Position numbers and translations under genes: made by a program
Source of the DNA: Sperchopsis tessellata
Lineage: Eukaryota; Arthropoda; Insecta; Coleoptera; Hydrophilidae
Length of the DNA: 41,534 bases
Reading direction: 5' to 3'
NCBI GenBank assembly: GCA_033557685.1
Contig: JAWQRN010000072.1
Coordinates: 1-41,534, forward strand
In this document: piece after piece, positions 1 to 12,026 of the stretch
How the letters are laid out: every line of letters starts with the position of its first letter
How positions within the stretch are numbered: the stretch's first letter is position 1
Notes under the pieces: model-generated
Told to the model about the DNA's origin: nothing
Database searches by the model: none
Seen by the model: the letters and a program-made list of their open reading frames with translations, nothing else

Positions 1-60
1 GAGCCTCTACACGGTTTCCACCCGGAAACAACATTCATACAGATACTAACCGTGGAAGTC
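1..60. repeat. End of dispersed repeat, also present near 41.33 kb
   Basis: The first ~45 bases (GAGCCTCTACACGG ... AACAACATTCATACA) match 41331-41374 with few differences. The 41.3-kb copy is preceded by a block also seen at 22.6 and 31.5 kb (GTCCC.TGCAAC.GTGGACGAAAC). It is therefore one edge of an interspersed repeat family, cut by the window boundary. Class not identified. Confidence 0.6.
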
Positions 61-555
61 TATTACATTTAATATTAGCTGAATGTTTTGGAGAATATTA
101 AAATTATAAGAAATTATTAGATAAAATTAATTTGAGGTAATAGGAATTCAATATTTATTTGGAATTCATTAAGACTTTCGACTATTTTAATCATTTAATT
201 CTGATATAAAATATTTAATAGGTGGGGTTCTAAAAGTCTAACCAGTTGTCTTGCTTTAATAGATTCAGTGACAATTATCACTATGGGTCTCTGATTGCAG
301 GTTTTACAAAGTTCGTGGATTGTTTTTGAACACTTCAAATTACGGGGAATAATAGTTTTTACTTCCCAAAATCCTACAACATTAATTTTAAAAAGCTTTA
401 GATGAATTTAATCAACCTGATTATTTTATAGTCTATATCTGTGTATCAATATGTGTTTTTTTTTTGTAATATTCTGCTCTCTGGAACTGATTTTAGGTTT
501 ATTTGTATCTACTTTACTAAAGTGATAAGATTTTTGAAAAACTAAAGCAGTTTAT
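61..555. other. AT-rich noncoding stretch
   Basis: No convincing reading frame, splice-bounded exon or recognisable repeat. Composition is uniformly AT-rich, with a T-run near 460. Confidence 0.5.
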
Positions 556-1225
556 AAATGTTGAAAATTTGAAATATTTTATCTCCCTGGCACATGTATT
601 GCGGACTACGTAATTAACAGAGTTGCATCTGTCATTATATTAAAAGCAGAATGCACTGGAAAAGTAATTTCAAACCGCGGTCTATTGTTCCATACGTACG
701 TTTCGTGGAATACCACCGCTACATCAGTGAATCTGCAACCCGCATTCTTTGAAACAGTGTACCGTGCATTCTACTCCTCGCTCTTTTGATCTTAGATTCT
801 GCGGTTGGCAGTTAGCGAGAGTTATTAAATATTGGTGTGCTAATACCAAAGTTGCAATTGGCAAATTAGTACAACGTTATTTTCACGAAGTAACGTTCGT
901 GTAATTGTAAATGTAAATTCTTCCTTAGCCGCTAAATTAAATTTGAAAATTGGAAATATTTTATCTTCCTGACATCTTTGGTATTAGTACACAAATATTT
1001 AATAACTCTAGCTAACTGCCTACTGCAGAATCTAAGTAGGTTGCAGATTCACTGATGAAGCGTTGGTATACCACGAAACGTACGTATGGATCAATTGACC
1101 GCGGTTTGAAATGACTTTTGCAGTGCATTCTGTTGTTAATATGATGACAAATGCATCTCTGTTAATTAAGTAGTCCGCTATATATGTGCCAGGGAGATAA
1201 AATATTTCCAATTTTTAACATTTAA
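556..1225. mobile_element. Large imperfect palindrome (fold-back/MITE-like element)
   Basis: The left arm (about 556-860) and right arm (about 975-1225) are inverted copies. TTTTATCTCCCTGGCAC at the left matches GTGCCAGGGAGATAAAA at the right. CCGCGGT, ACGTACGTTTCGTGG, the GATTCTGC blocks and the TAATACCAAAG/CTTTGGTATTA pair are also inverted, in mirrored order. The centre, about 115 bp, carries another copy of the terminal sequence (about 928-977). No ORF is present, so this is a non-autonomous fold-back or long-TIR element. Target-site duplication not resolved. Confidence 0.75.
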
Positions 1226-1756
1226 TTTAGCGACTACGGAAAAATTTATATAAAGCAGTTTATCATTAATTATCTTTAGCTTTAACTCAAAATTTTTATT
1301 TTTTATAAAAACAGTATCTATTCAAAAAGATGCAACTTCATGGGCTCTCTGTCTATTTTTACTTCAATTTTTGAAATTTGATCCGGTGCTTTCTTTTCAA
1401 AAAGTATTGATTTTATCGCTAAAAATTTCATTTTTTTTCAACAGTTAACACAACATTTTTTATCTTGAATTAAAAACAGTACAGAGCAGAGCAATGCAAA
1501 AGATAAATAGTTCAAAGCAGTACACATAAATTGGTCAGAACAGATTATCTCAAAATATTAGTCAACTGCTGAAATCTGTACAGGTTGGTCTCGTAGTCAC
1601 CTTATCTTTTCGAATCTGTGTGACGGTTTTTGTATACATCGGGTTATCAATCATAGTATTAAATGAGTATGAATTTATTGTTTATCGAGTTGATATCTAA
1701 AATGTGTTTACCCTTATTATTCACATTTTGTTAAAATAAGTGTAGGTACACTGTAC
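1226..1756. other. AT-rich noncoding stretch
   Basis: No supported gene or repeat boundary; short poly-T and poly-A runs only. Confidence 0.4.
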
Positions 1757-1843
1757 TTGAACTTATCAAAAGAACGATTATATAACCAGCTAACTAAGTC
1801 AGTTTTGTGTTTCTTTTGTAATTATACCAAGTTCTTATTATGC

Positions 1844-2053
1844 AGGTGTCAAGGAATCACAGTGTATGGACATTCTTCGATGGCGGAATCCCCCCATGAA
1901 GGACTGGAATTAGACGACCATCAGCACTATTTTGGATGTTGGGATCAGCTCTACAAAGACATTTATATAATGTACAGTACCAAAGATAAAAATCTCAGCC
2001 TCGAGTTTGTTATAAGCAAGATTATCATCAAGGATATTCAAGTCCAAATCCAG
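1844..2053 (+). CDS. Possible isolated exon, product unknown
   Basis: An open stretch is bounded by plausible splice signals: a pyrimidine-containing TTCTTATTATGCAG before GTGTCAAGG, and CCAG|GTAATT after it. The composition is richer in G and C than the flanks. The reading frame includes SSMAESPHEGLELDDHQHYF and then CWDQLYKDIYIMYSTKDKN, which look protein-like. I do not recognise the family and see no partner exon in the window. It could be an internal exon of a host gene or a captured fragment. The listed frame is the only one open throughout. Confidence 0.25.
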
Positions 2054-2180
2054 GTAATTTAAAAGAAGAGTTTCTATACCATTTTCGGAGTTCTCTCACC
2101 CACCTGTAAATATCCTACTCACTTCCACTGCAGCATCTTGACTGTATCTATATCATCTTTAATAAAAAAATATTAAAAAA

Positions 2181-2312
2181 TTGTTCAAGGAAACACCAGT
2201 TGATTTAAATTGCTTTATTGAGCAATAGCCGACATATTTCGAGGCACCTGCCTCATCTTCTGAATTAAGATGTAAATGTTGATTAATAATCAAAAACGAA
2301 TGGCTAGTGGAA
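2181..2312 (-). repeat. Dispersed repeat, left inverted copy flanking gypsy remnant
   Basis: The reverse complement closely matches 3905-4048. Shared landmarks are TTTCCACTAGCC, AATCAACATTTACATCTTA, GATGAGGCAGGTGCCTCGAAA and TGTCGGCTAT. The two copies face each other around the gypsy pol fragment. A third, partial copy occurs near 7508-7570. Confidence 0.75.
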
Positions 2313-3642
2313 ACAATGACTGCCGAGAGTGTGAGATATTTTTTGCTGAAGAGCAAAAACAGATTCAGATATTCCGGCCTTTGCGCGTCTCCAGGATGCG
2401 ACTGGCCCAACAGAATATTAAATTCCAATTATATTGATTATGCTAGGCGGCAGAATGAATTTTCTGTAGAAAAAGGGATACTGCTGTGGGGCTATAGAGT
2501 AGTGATTCCACAAAAATTAAGAACGCGACTATTACAAGCGTTACATACCTTTCATGAAGGGATGTCTAAAATGAAGTTATTGGAAAGATCTTACATCTGG
2601 TGGCCAAGGCTTGATGCAGACATCGAGCAGTATTGTCAAACTTGCGAAGTATGCTGTCAGGCAAGACCAGAGCAGCCAAAAACTGTACATTTAGATTTTC
2701 TTTCCTATGATTGGGAAAATGTTTCTTGTCATCCTTGATGCATTTTCGAAATATCCAGAAATCTTTTTTGTAAATTCAACGACAACTGAAAGTTCTCTGG
2801 AGAAACTAAGAGAGATATTCGCGAGGTTCGATATACCTGAGGTTATAATAAGCGACAATGGGCCACAATTTACATCAAATTTATTTAAAGAGTTTTGTAA
2901 ACTAAATGGCATACACCATATTACGTCTGCGCCTTATCATCCTGAGTCAAATGGAGCCGCAGAAAATTTAGTAGAGACGTTTAAAAGTCAATTTAAAAAA
3001 ATAGTAAATTCAAATTAGAGCATTTCAGTAAATACCGCTGTTAGTAAATTTTTATTTACCTACAGGAACGGCAAACATTGAACAACTAAAGAAACTCCAG
3101 CAAAATTATTAATTGGCAGAAATTTAAGGTCAAGATTAGATCTTTTAAGACTCATTAATGACAATAAAGACCCCCAAATAAAAAATTGAAATCATTAAAA
3201 GAATTTTTTGAAGGGGAGGCAGTGAATATTAAAGATTATAATGATCCAAATAACTCAACATGGGTAAAAGCGAAGGTTAGGGCACAAACAATACCGATGT
3301 ATAAATGATAATGGTATAGAAAAAGTAAGACATACTGACCAAATATTTAAAGATAAAGGGAGTGAACTTGGTTAAGACAAATACAATAACATTAATAGTA
3401 GTATAGTTAGTGATAAGATAAATTTAGGTATTAGTGTAAATCAAGAGCAAGACAATGTGCAAAATAATGAGGCAAGTGCGCTAAATAGTGAAACAAGTGC
3501 ATTATATAACGAAGATAGTGCGGATAACGATGACAGTGACTACAAAGGCAAAAACTGTGTGCAAACTTCACTAGAACCTGAAGTTTTTCCTGTGCGGAAA
3601 TCCAAGAGGAGCATAAATAAACCGTCTAGGTATATAACATAA
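2307..3642 (+). pseudogene. Gypsy-type retrotransposon pol remnant (integrase)
   Basis: Two overlapping frames give a decayed integrase. The first (2307-2738) has a zinc-binding H2C2 region around LHTFHEGMSK and CQTCEVCCQA. The second (2707-3018) has the catalytic core, with Asp in LVILDAFSKYPEIF, Asp in IISDNGPQFTSN and Glu in ESNGAAEN, a D,D-35-E arrangement. Downstream, a GPY/F-like stretch is broken by stops (3018-3400), and a short basic tail ends at 3642. Reverse transcriptase, RNase H, gag and the 5' LTR are absent. Frameshifts and stops make it a dead endogenous copy of a Ty3/gypsy element. Confidence 0.85.
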
Positions 3643-3645
3643 ATT

Positions 3646-3900
3646 TAAGGGGGAGATGTGAGATTTTTGAATCTACATATGTATGTTCCTTAGGTTTAAT
3701 TATGTTTTAAGTTGGTAGCAATGTTAACTACAAAAATAATGGCAACGAATGTTTACCAAAACATTCAGCTGTCAAACACCCTAGTGTAAACACTTCAACT
3801 TGTAAATATTAGTTTGTAAATAAATGTATAAAAATAACTATAGCGTAAGTTATTACAGAGAGCAAAAATAATTGTTGCTGCAATTATTTTTGCATTTTGC
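3646..3900 (+). repeat. Probable polypurine tract and 3' LTR of the gypsy remnant
   Basis: Just after the last pol stop is a purine run (AAGGGGGAGA, about 3647-3656). It is followed by TGTGAGATTT, the usual layout of a polypurine tract abutting an LTR that starts with TG. The right end of the LTR is uncertain. It must lie before the inverted repeat beginning near 3905. Confidence 0.5.
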
Positions 3901-3904
3901 AGTT

Positions 3905-4048
3905 GTTGTTTCCACTAGCCTTTGATTTTTGATTTTTTATTTTTAATCAACATTTACATCTTACAATTAATTCAGTTCTGAAGATGAGGCAGGTGCCTCG
4001 AAACATGTCGGCTATAACTCCATAAATCAGCTGGTGTTTCTTTTCCGA
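3905..4048 (+). repeat. Dispersed repeat, right inverted copy flanking gypsy remnant
   Basis: Inverted partner of 2181-2312, from TTTCCACTAGCC through GATGAGGCAGGTGCCTCG to CAGCTGGTGTTTC, after which both copies run into T-rich sequence. Probably a non-autonomous element family present in both orientations. Confidence 0.75.
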
Positions 4049-4455
4049 CGATTTCTTAATATTTTTTCGAAATGGAACACCCAAAGTACTCCTCGTCTAT
4101 GTTTTCTTTATACCATCTTCAACCTTAGTTTGTGTGTTATACCATTGGAGACTTGTCCCTACAGGTCCAAGGACTGGTAAACTAACCCCAAATATGTACT
4201 ACGGAAACTCTTTGTGAAACCCAGCTTGTGGAGTGTGGTTTCATAGTTATATCTTTGAACCCGTTTTATTTACTTTATAAAGGTCTTTAAAAGAGTTATG
4301 TCTTGTATCTTTGACTTTCTTTTTTTAACTCTATCTCTTAAGTTAATTTTGATGATTTCGTATGGTTTTAGTTTCTTCATATATTTTTGTCTCCTTTATA
4401 CCACTGATATTTCCACATTTCTCACTATATTAATACATGAATATCTTTTTTAGGT
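4049..4455. other. AT-rich noncoding stretch
   Basis: No supported gene; low-complexity T-rich sequence near 4300-4400. Confidence 0.4.
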
Positions 4456-4581
4456 TTGTATGTGAAGATCAACCTATTGACACTAATCAACGTGACCGAA
4501 GTGCTGGATATTTTGCTGATCCGAAAACTGATTTGACTGCTGAAAAGGTCTATCAAGTGGCTTTTAATCTTCGAAAGTGAT
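4456..4581 (+). other. Possible exon or repeat-borne coding scrap
   Basis: ATATCTTTTTTAG forms a good 3' splice site before an open frame that includes CEDQPIDTNQRDRSAGYF and then ADPKTDLTAEKVYQVAF, ending at a stop near 4580. The amino-acid composition is protein-like, but I do not recognise the family and no neighbouring exon is evident. Confidence 0.2.
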
Positions 4582-5356
4582 GGCTTGTACTACAACCCTT
4601 GACTCTTGGGATATGAACCGAAGGGGAATTAATAGAAACGGTTACCGTCTGCGCTTCGGTATTGATGTTTTTGTGCCTGAAACTGATGGCGGAGAAATTA
4701 TGCAGTTATCTGTTTCATGGTGAAGTAGACATGTTTTGATTGTGCGCTTTGGGCATTAAAAGTTTTGAAAAAATTGCAAAGTGCGAGTATTAGAATAATT
4801 AATTCGTTAAGTTTGTATTGAGTTGCACATACGTCTCTGGTTCGGTTGATTTGTGATTCTTTGCAATAGTTATTAATTTTTTGCTTATTTATATTAATTT
4901 TCATGTATGGTAGGTTTTATTTATATTATAAATGTCATCTTACTTCAGGTCAGCTGTTAACTGTAACGTAATAAATTTATTAATATTGTGTTTTAGCTTT
5001 TATAATATTTTATTACTTTTAGTAATTATCTTGTTAATAGAAGTATGTACAATTTGCAATCTTAGAATCTATTGGTTTAAACTAGTAGTAATAGTAGCAA
5101 CTAATGTTTATTAAACATAAAAATTCCAAATAATACATTCATTCAAAAATTATAAACTAACCTAATGTCTCTTATCCAATGTCCTCACGCCATATTTTTC
5201 CTCCATAATATGTTTCCCATCCATTCGAGCTCCTCACCATTTTCTCCCAGCACCACTTCCACTCTGCTTTGATCCTTGTTTATCCCCAGTATTCGCACAC
5301 TCTATCAGTAGATATTCCATTGTCTCAATCCCCTCTCCGCACAACCTACTTATCTT
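4582..5356. other. Unassigned, possible LINE decay near 4680-4870
   Basis: A plus-strand stretch around 4745-4870 faintly resembles the tail of a non-LTR reverse transcriptase protein (a KVLKKLQSASIRII-like run), but it is too decayed to call. The rest is AT-rich with no feature. Confidence 0.2.
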
Positions 5357-6163
5357 TTATTTCCGTGTTAGCCCTCGCATGATCGATCTTTCCTCATTAC
5401 CACACCTGAAACGAGCCACAGTGCTGATATCCATATTTACATTCTTCAAATAAATTGGGATTTCTCCGTTCTTAACAATTTTCCTGTATACATTGTTACC
5501 CTGTATCTTATTATATATCAACTGATGTTGAATTTGTTGCTTTCTGTTGTTAATTCCTTGACCATTCCGTGTCATTATTTCTATTTCTTCCACCGCATAT
5601 CCTCCCCCTCCATAAAATTGTTTCTTTTCTGAGTTCCATTTACTAAGTGTCTGTTGTCTATTGCAACGGATCTCTCTCTGTATTACTATCCATGCACACT
5701 ACATAATATCTCTTTTCATCTACATTTCTGATCTTCTCCTCATATTTCATTTCTCTCTTCCCTGCAGTGATATATATTCCGTGTGATTCGTCTCGGCCAG
5801 AATCAAGCAGCCTGGTGTTGCTGTGTTCAATTCCAGTGTCCACTTGATGTATTGCATCTGCACTTTCTCCAGTAGTTCGTTCAGCCTGAAGCCCCAAATC
5901 TCCGTCTCATATAACACGATAGCTGCACATACAGGATCAAACAGCATTATTCTAGTTTTCCAGTCATTCTTGAACTTCCTCTTGCCAATTCCCCATATTT
6001 GACACATAGCAACTTTGGTCTTCTTTTTCACATACTTCAAATGCGTTTTTATGCCATTTGCCTCCTCAAAATAGAACCCTAAGTATTTATACTGTTTGAC
6101 TGTTTCAATGGTGCCGTTCTTCCAATTCCAATCCACCACCTCTTGTCTCCACCACCCTTTCAA
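5357..6163 (-). pseudogene. Non-LTR retrotransposon C-terminal fragment
   Basis: The minus-strand frames at 5747-6163, 5658-5897 and 5357-5593 continue one another through frameshifts. The longest contains KQYKYLGFYFEEANG, VLYETEIWGF and YIKWTLELNTATPG. This is the pattern downstream of the reverse transcriptase fingers and palm in insect LINE ORF2 proteins (a YLG motif followed by a Y(G/E)(A/T)E(I/V)WG segment). The catalytic palm is missing. 5'-truncated, frameshifted and inactive. Confidence 0.75.
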
Positions 6164-7590
6164 AATATTATAATTTTATTTTTCAATTGGTTTAAAGTTT
6201 TATTCTGTTTATTTTTGTCTAGAAAAGTCTATTGAGTTTTTTTTTTATTATTTAATTTTTAAATATTTAATAAATTATACTGCTTACAGTATTTTAATTT
6301 CTTCAATTTTTGTTTACAACTTTATTCTATCTTTATTATACAAAAACTTTTATGAAACTAACGAATAAGGTTTCGTGATTCTAAGGTCGTAACTATTAAA
6401 GAAAATATCGAATTATGACGACAACACTTGAGCACAAGTTATATTTTCAGGTTATCCAAAGCAATTTTCAACTTAAATTTAAGAATAATTTCAATAACTA
6501 CATATGCTAGATTATCACCAACACTACCCATCCATTTTTTGTATAGGTTTATCTGCAAATCAACCACCTTTCATCGCATCTACATAATCAGTTTTATAAA
6601 TTTTTCCTCTTTTTCTCTAAACTCATTTCTAGGGGTGCATTCCTGTTTTTTCTATATCTTTATTTACTACGTTTAGTTATTTATGAATAATTTTCAATAC
6701 GTGATACTTTAAGCTCCTAAAAATTTTATTTAATTGTTTGTGGATAAACGTTACTCATAATGAAACTATAATGCGAGTACCTCATATGAAAAACTTGATA
6801 TTTGTAAAACTTCTTACAAGATAATCTGGGTAATAAAGTGCTTAATTTTAATGAATACTAAAAGATCGTCATATAAATGTTATGTGATGTAATTATTTAC
6901 TTTGTGTTTATTGCAGTTTCAGACTTAATTTCCTCTGTGGTTTCCTGTTTCTTAAAAAAGGGTAATTAATATGTTAATTCGCTTTTATGTACTTTTCATA
7001 TAACATTATTCTTTGGGTCTTTAGTTCATTTGTCATTAAGTTAAAGCAACATATGTACTTAGAGGTTCCTTCCTATTAAGCAGTTCTCTATAAATAAGCC
7101 CCAACTATTTTTAATTATTAACAAATGTTTTGTATGGTACTAATCCAGTAAACTACCTATTGAAGTCCTTTTTACCTTAGTTTATAATATGTATATATGT
7201 TTTGTTTTCAATTATATTAAACAGTATACTCCGCTGATAATAGAGTTAGAGACAAACTAATTATTACTTTCTCATTAAATTTTTGACGAAAATTAATATG
7301 ATTTAAACGGAAATTAAACATTGATTACCATTTCCGAGCTACAGGGGCAATTGAAAAGTGCTGCGTTTTGACGAGTGGTCATAATTTCTTTTATATACAC
7401 TGTTAGAGAAAATTAGAAGAACTTTCTTTTTCGCTATTTAGTTTATCAGCAAATTTCTTTAACAGTAAATACTTGATGCTGCTGTGTTGATTTACAATTC
7501 TCTCTGCAGTCGTGTTCCTATTGCCCTTTGGTTTTGATTATTCATTAATGTTTACATCTTAATTCAGGTTAGCCTTTTGAGTATTTTCGT
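6164..7590. other. AT-rich noncoding stretch
   Basis: No supported gene. A partial copy of the dispersed repeat seen at 2.2 and 3.9 kb lies near 7508-7570 (GATTATTCATTAATGTTTACATCTTAATTCAG). Short open frames here are A/T-driven. Confidence 0.4.
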
Positions 7591-8640
7591 ATTGTTTTGG
7601 TATTGTGCTTGTTTTTACCTATACCCTATGTAGACTTTCTATTGTTCATATTTATTGACATAGTTCCTTTGTGTAGTTACTATGCAGTTTCGAATTATTT
7701 TGGTTTAGTGCAGGTTTGGTTGCCTAAGTCGGCGTCTTTTTCTGAGTTCGACTTTTTCCCATGTCTCGCATCCATAAGTTAAAATCGGTCTAAATACTGC
7801 TATTCAATAATATTCAATTGTTATCTTTGTCTTCTTCGCAACTTCTTTCCTTCTTATAAACTTCCTGTTCAGCACATGGTATGTTTTCGTTGTTTTATCA
7901 ATTCTCTCATTAATGTCAATATCTTCGTTGCCCGATCTTTCTACTGTAGTAGTACTTGAATCTTTGATCTTGTTTGATTTTTTCGCCTGGTGTTTTCCTC
8001 CTCTCTGCCTATCATCATTATTTTAATCTTGTTCATATTTATTTTCATTCAGTGTTTCTTCAATGTTACGTTCCATATGTTTATGTTGTCCTGTATATCT
8101 CTTTCTGACTTTGCCATCAGCATTCAATCATTGGTAAGAGCGCACAATGAAACATCTACTTTCCCCAGGTTCAAGTAGCAATTCTTTTAGTAATGGTTTG
8201 CACTCTTTAGTTATTTCGTCCATATATACATTAAACAACTTTGGACTCTTCCACCCTGTCTTAGTTCTTCATTTGTTTCAAAATTTGTGGACCTAATGTT
8301 CCTACTCACTACATTGTTGATGGTATTCGTGTATATTCTCTTAACCGCATTTATCATATTCTTTTTTACTTCTTTTTTAATCATAATAGCCCATACTTTC
8401 TCCGTGTCTTCTTTATTATTTCCTTTAGTGTAAATATATGGTCGTTCGTACTTCTCCCTTTTCTGAATCCACTTTGCGCATCATCCATTTGGCCTTCGGT
8501 GTAATGTTTTACTTTTCTTTCTAACAGTTTTTCATATATTTTTAATGCGTTGCTTAATAGAGTAATTCCCCTATAATTGCTACACTCTCTTATATCTCCC
8601 TTCTTAAGTATTGGTACTATCATGCCTTCCTCCCAATCTT
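7591..8640 (-). pseudogene. Non-LTR retrotransposon reverse transcriptase remnant
   Basis: The only long open segment (8381-8623) carries the start of a reverse transcriptase domain: VPILKKGD, NYRGITLL and DAQSGFRKGRSTNDHIF. Further along the same strand, broken frames preserve ETNEELRQGG (near 8260) and, near 7770-7880, NRKFIRRKEVAKKTKI and RPILTYGCETWEK, typical of the C-terminal half. Multiple stops and frameshifts show a dead LINE copy. Its type differs from those at 5.4 and 12 kb. Confidence 0.8.
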
Positions 8641-10090
8641 TTGGTATTTGTACTCTTTAAAAGTAAAATAATACTCTTTAAATGTAATATACTTTCACAA
8701 ATGTTTTGGTTTTGATGTTTCTGTTCTAGCGCTTACATTTACAATTTTTTTAAAGAAATAGCTGCTACTTACTAGGAAAATTTTAAAATCTAAGTGAATT
8801 TATGAATTCTTGATTATATTATTATTTCTTTCTTTTGACTTTTTATTATTTCTTTCTTTTGACTTTTCATATAAAAATTTTAACTTCAATTAAAAAGTCA
8901 AAGAGACAGGATTAATATCTTTTTATATACTGTATTTTATATCAAACTCACGGGTTAATATTGATGGGGGCAGGTCCGAGGTACGCCTGTAGAAAATTGT
9001 TTAATATGCTTCTTGATACACTAAGCTAGGAATAGAACTTGAAATATTTTAAACATTAACGACAACAATATTTCATACATTTTGAACCTTACTCTGTTAG
9101 TAATGTTTAATATAAATCTTGAAAATTAATTTTTTGTTTTTTTTTTATATTTTTATGTAAATATAACGGCAATATTAAAGTATATTCAATTTGTTGAAAA
9201 TAAAACTGTTACTACTTTATATTGATTTGTACTTTCATTTACCCCTTTAAATTTATTTATCGTCATATATGTTACTTGTAAATAAACCATTATACTAAAA
9301 CAAATATGTGTTACACATCACTATTTATCTTATAAGAGAGAATTACAGCTTCAAAATTACTTATATATATTTTTGAGGTAAATATTAATGTTCCGAAGGT
9401 GTTCGCTGAAAGGTAGGTACAATTTTTATGAAATGAAATAGTTTTAGTTCTTCAAAATTAAGACACAAAGCAAAAATGACATTTAATAACGAAAATATAG
9501 CATACAGTTTAGAACTAGGTATTTTAAACATGCTCATTCTATGTTTGTTCGTATTTCCTAAATGTACGCAACAAAATTTGACATAACCCTTTCATCGACA
9601 AACTCAAGTCATTATATTTTTAAAATTTTATCATTCTAAAGGCATTTATAGAGCTTTTCTATTATAAATTGATGAACTGCACTTATTTTAATGTATTTCT
9701 AAAGAATTTACAGCAGTTTATGCAATCGGAATGAAAGGCGTAAATGTCAAATTTAAAACACACATTTTCAAAATTAAAGCCTTTTAAGGCATTAAAACCC
9801 AAAATATCAACTGCACTACTATTATTTAAGCTTAATCTTTATTTTACGATGCATTTTGCATTCAAACTTCATACTCAAAGAAATGCATTTGTTACGTGAT
9901 ACGAATTATCGAAAAATTAAGGTAAGTATTTAATTATTTCACCTAATATTACTATTAGAATATGTCTAAATTAAATAATAATCAATCTGTAGAAGGATTT
10001 TTCTTAGTTTTGCAAAATAACAGAGTAATTAAAGTTTGAATGGCGGTACCTCTTTTTTATCACCTACTTCATTTGGTTAGTATATAAGGA
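8641..10090. other. AT-rich noncoding stretch with a short tandem duplication
   Basis: No gene supported. A ~25-nt unit (TTATTATTTCTTTCTTTTGACTTTT) occurs twice in tandem at about 8818-8868. Confidence 0.5.
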
Positions 10091-10970
10091 AGGTATGATA
10101 TAATACTTTTAAGCAGAGCTGGCAGGTTGAGCGTTTAGCTGACAGTTGCCGTGTTCAACATCGTATTCAAGAGGTGTTTTACTGGAATTTTTAAGAAATT
10201 TCAACTAGATTATGACGTCAGCAAAATCTTCGCTATATTAGCAACGGCAAATGAACTTGGTAGGTTGAAAGATACAGTTACGGACGGGCGCATCATGGCA
10301 GACTAGTGTGACGAAATATGAAATCGAAATTGTAAATACGAGGGGGAGGTACAACCAAGATAAGTCAGATAAAAGCGTCGGAAAGGTAATTTGGAGATTT
10401 GGAATTTGAGCGACGGACTTCAAGAGAAAAACGGTCATGAACGAAAATACGAAAGTTGAGAGTACACCGACCGCCAAAGTTCCAACCACAACGAAATGAT
10501 GTCAGAAAAATTGGACCACATAAATGGCTGCTAGAAAAATCGGAATAACCACAAGATACATTAAGGTACAGCAGTAAGAGGCTACCGCAGAAAAATTAAA
10601 GAGAAGGTAAAAGCGGGGCGGTTGACAAAGGTGACCAACAGAGAAGAAAAGATAGATGGTGAAAGGAAGGCGACTCCGGAGTACAATGAAGACGAACTCC
10701 TGGTGAAGCGCGGAAGGCCTTGATCTGTTTTTGCTCCACAGCAAAAAATATTTCGGTAACAAAAGTGCGAATCTCCCTGATAAAGCTTCTGAACTGGGCT
10801 CTTCGGTGGCAGTACCCACCCTGACCACCCGTCGAGGATATTTTTGTCAAGAAGCTAAATTTCTCCCACTGTTTCCAACCCAACGCACGCGCAGTTTTCC
10901 GAAATCGGGACTTTCCATACGTATCTCCTCGCACCATTCATCAATTTACTTCATAAATTTTATGACGTGT
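10091..10970. other. GC-richer block of unknown origin
   Basis: About 880 bp are visibly richer in G and C, including CpG, than the surroundings. They start just downstream of a TATATAAGG box (about 10080) and are edged by ATGACGTCA-type motifs (10213 and about 10993). Overlapping frames exist on both strands, but none has a recognisable domain. Composition suggests an inserted element (LTR-like or gag-like) or an old first exon with promoter. Nothing decides between these. Confidence 0.35.
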
Positions 10971-12026
10971 TGATTTACCTGTAAATTAGAGTGACGTCAA
11001 TTTCATGTTGATTGATTCAAAAGTTGCCGGTGTAAAATATCTGCCTAGTTACATCACGAACTGCTGACGGAATGTCTCACAGCTATGACTGTTGAATTAT
11101 GTTTATTTTTAAATTGTATATATTCTGCAGAAACGAGTGATGTGGTTCGCGAGAGGTATCACTTTTAATTGCTTAATAACTTTGTTAATTTTACGTCATT
11201 TTCAAAATCCTTCTACAGGTCGTCGATATTTTATCTGGGACAATTTTGAGTGGTGTTAAATTTTAATTATCTTAATTAGTTTATAATTTCATATTTTCGG
11301 GTGTTAGTTTCAATTTTTTCTTATATTTTTAATTGGATACTTACCGTATTAGGTCTATTCACTTTATTTAATTTGTATTTAAGTTTAAGCTGTAGCTGTT
11401 TCTGCTATCTTTTAAATTAGATATTTTATATTTTTAGTAATATATTATATTTTTATTTTCTAAACGTTTCAACTTATATTCACTATTTTTAACCTTCCAT
11501 ATGTTTTTGAGTTGATAGGCTTATTTTACTATTTAATGTCTCACTTTTCTTATCAGTATTATATATATTTTAATGCTTTTGCACTTTAAATTTAAGTTCT
11601 GCTTTTTTAACTTACTTTCGAAATTCATATTTCGTCATATTAAAATTTCATTTTTGATTATGATTATTTAGTTTTTGAGTAGATAGGTATGTTTTGCTAT
11701 TTAATCTCTTTCTTTTCTCTAAAGCTTTTGTCTTTCTATATTCTATAAATTAAAGTTCTGCTTATTAACTATAGTCTTCAAATAGAAATAAAGTCAATAC
11801 AATTCAGCTTGACACATTTATTTTCAATAAAATATAAAATTACAGCACAATATATCATGTAGTTTAACAATATAAAATTAACAATTTGTTGTAATACAGA
11901 ATCGATAATAAAAGAAAGCTTCTCCATTTCCCCTCACTGCAGATCGTAGGCAAACTATTGATGATGATTGAGTCTGTAAATAAAAAGAAAATCAAGTATT
12001 AGTTAATATAATATTGTATTATAAAT
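10971..12026. other. AT-rich noncoding stretch
   Basis: No gene or repeat recognised; highly T-rich between 11150 and 11760. Confidence 0.4.

Noticed and set aside
10238..10973. Several overlapping 80-113-aa frames on both strands
   Set aside because: No domain, no splice-bounded structure, and mutual overlap on both strands. They reflect the higher GC content rather than genes.
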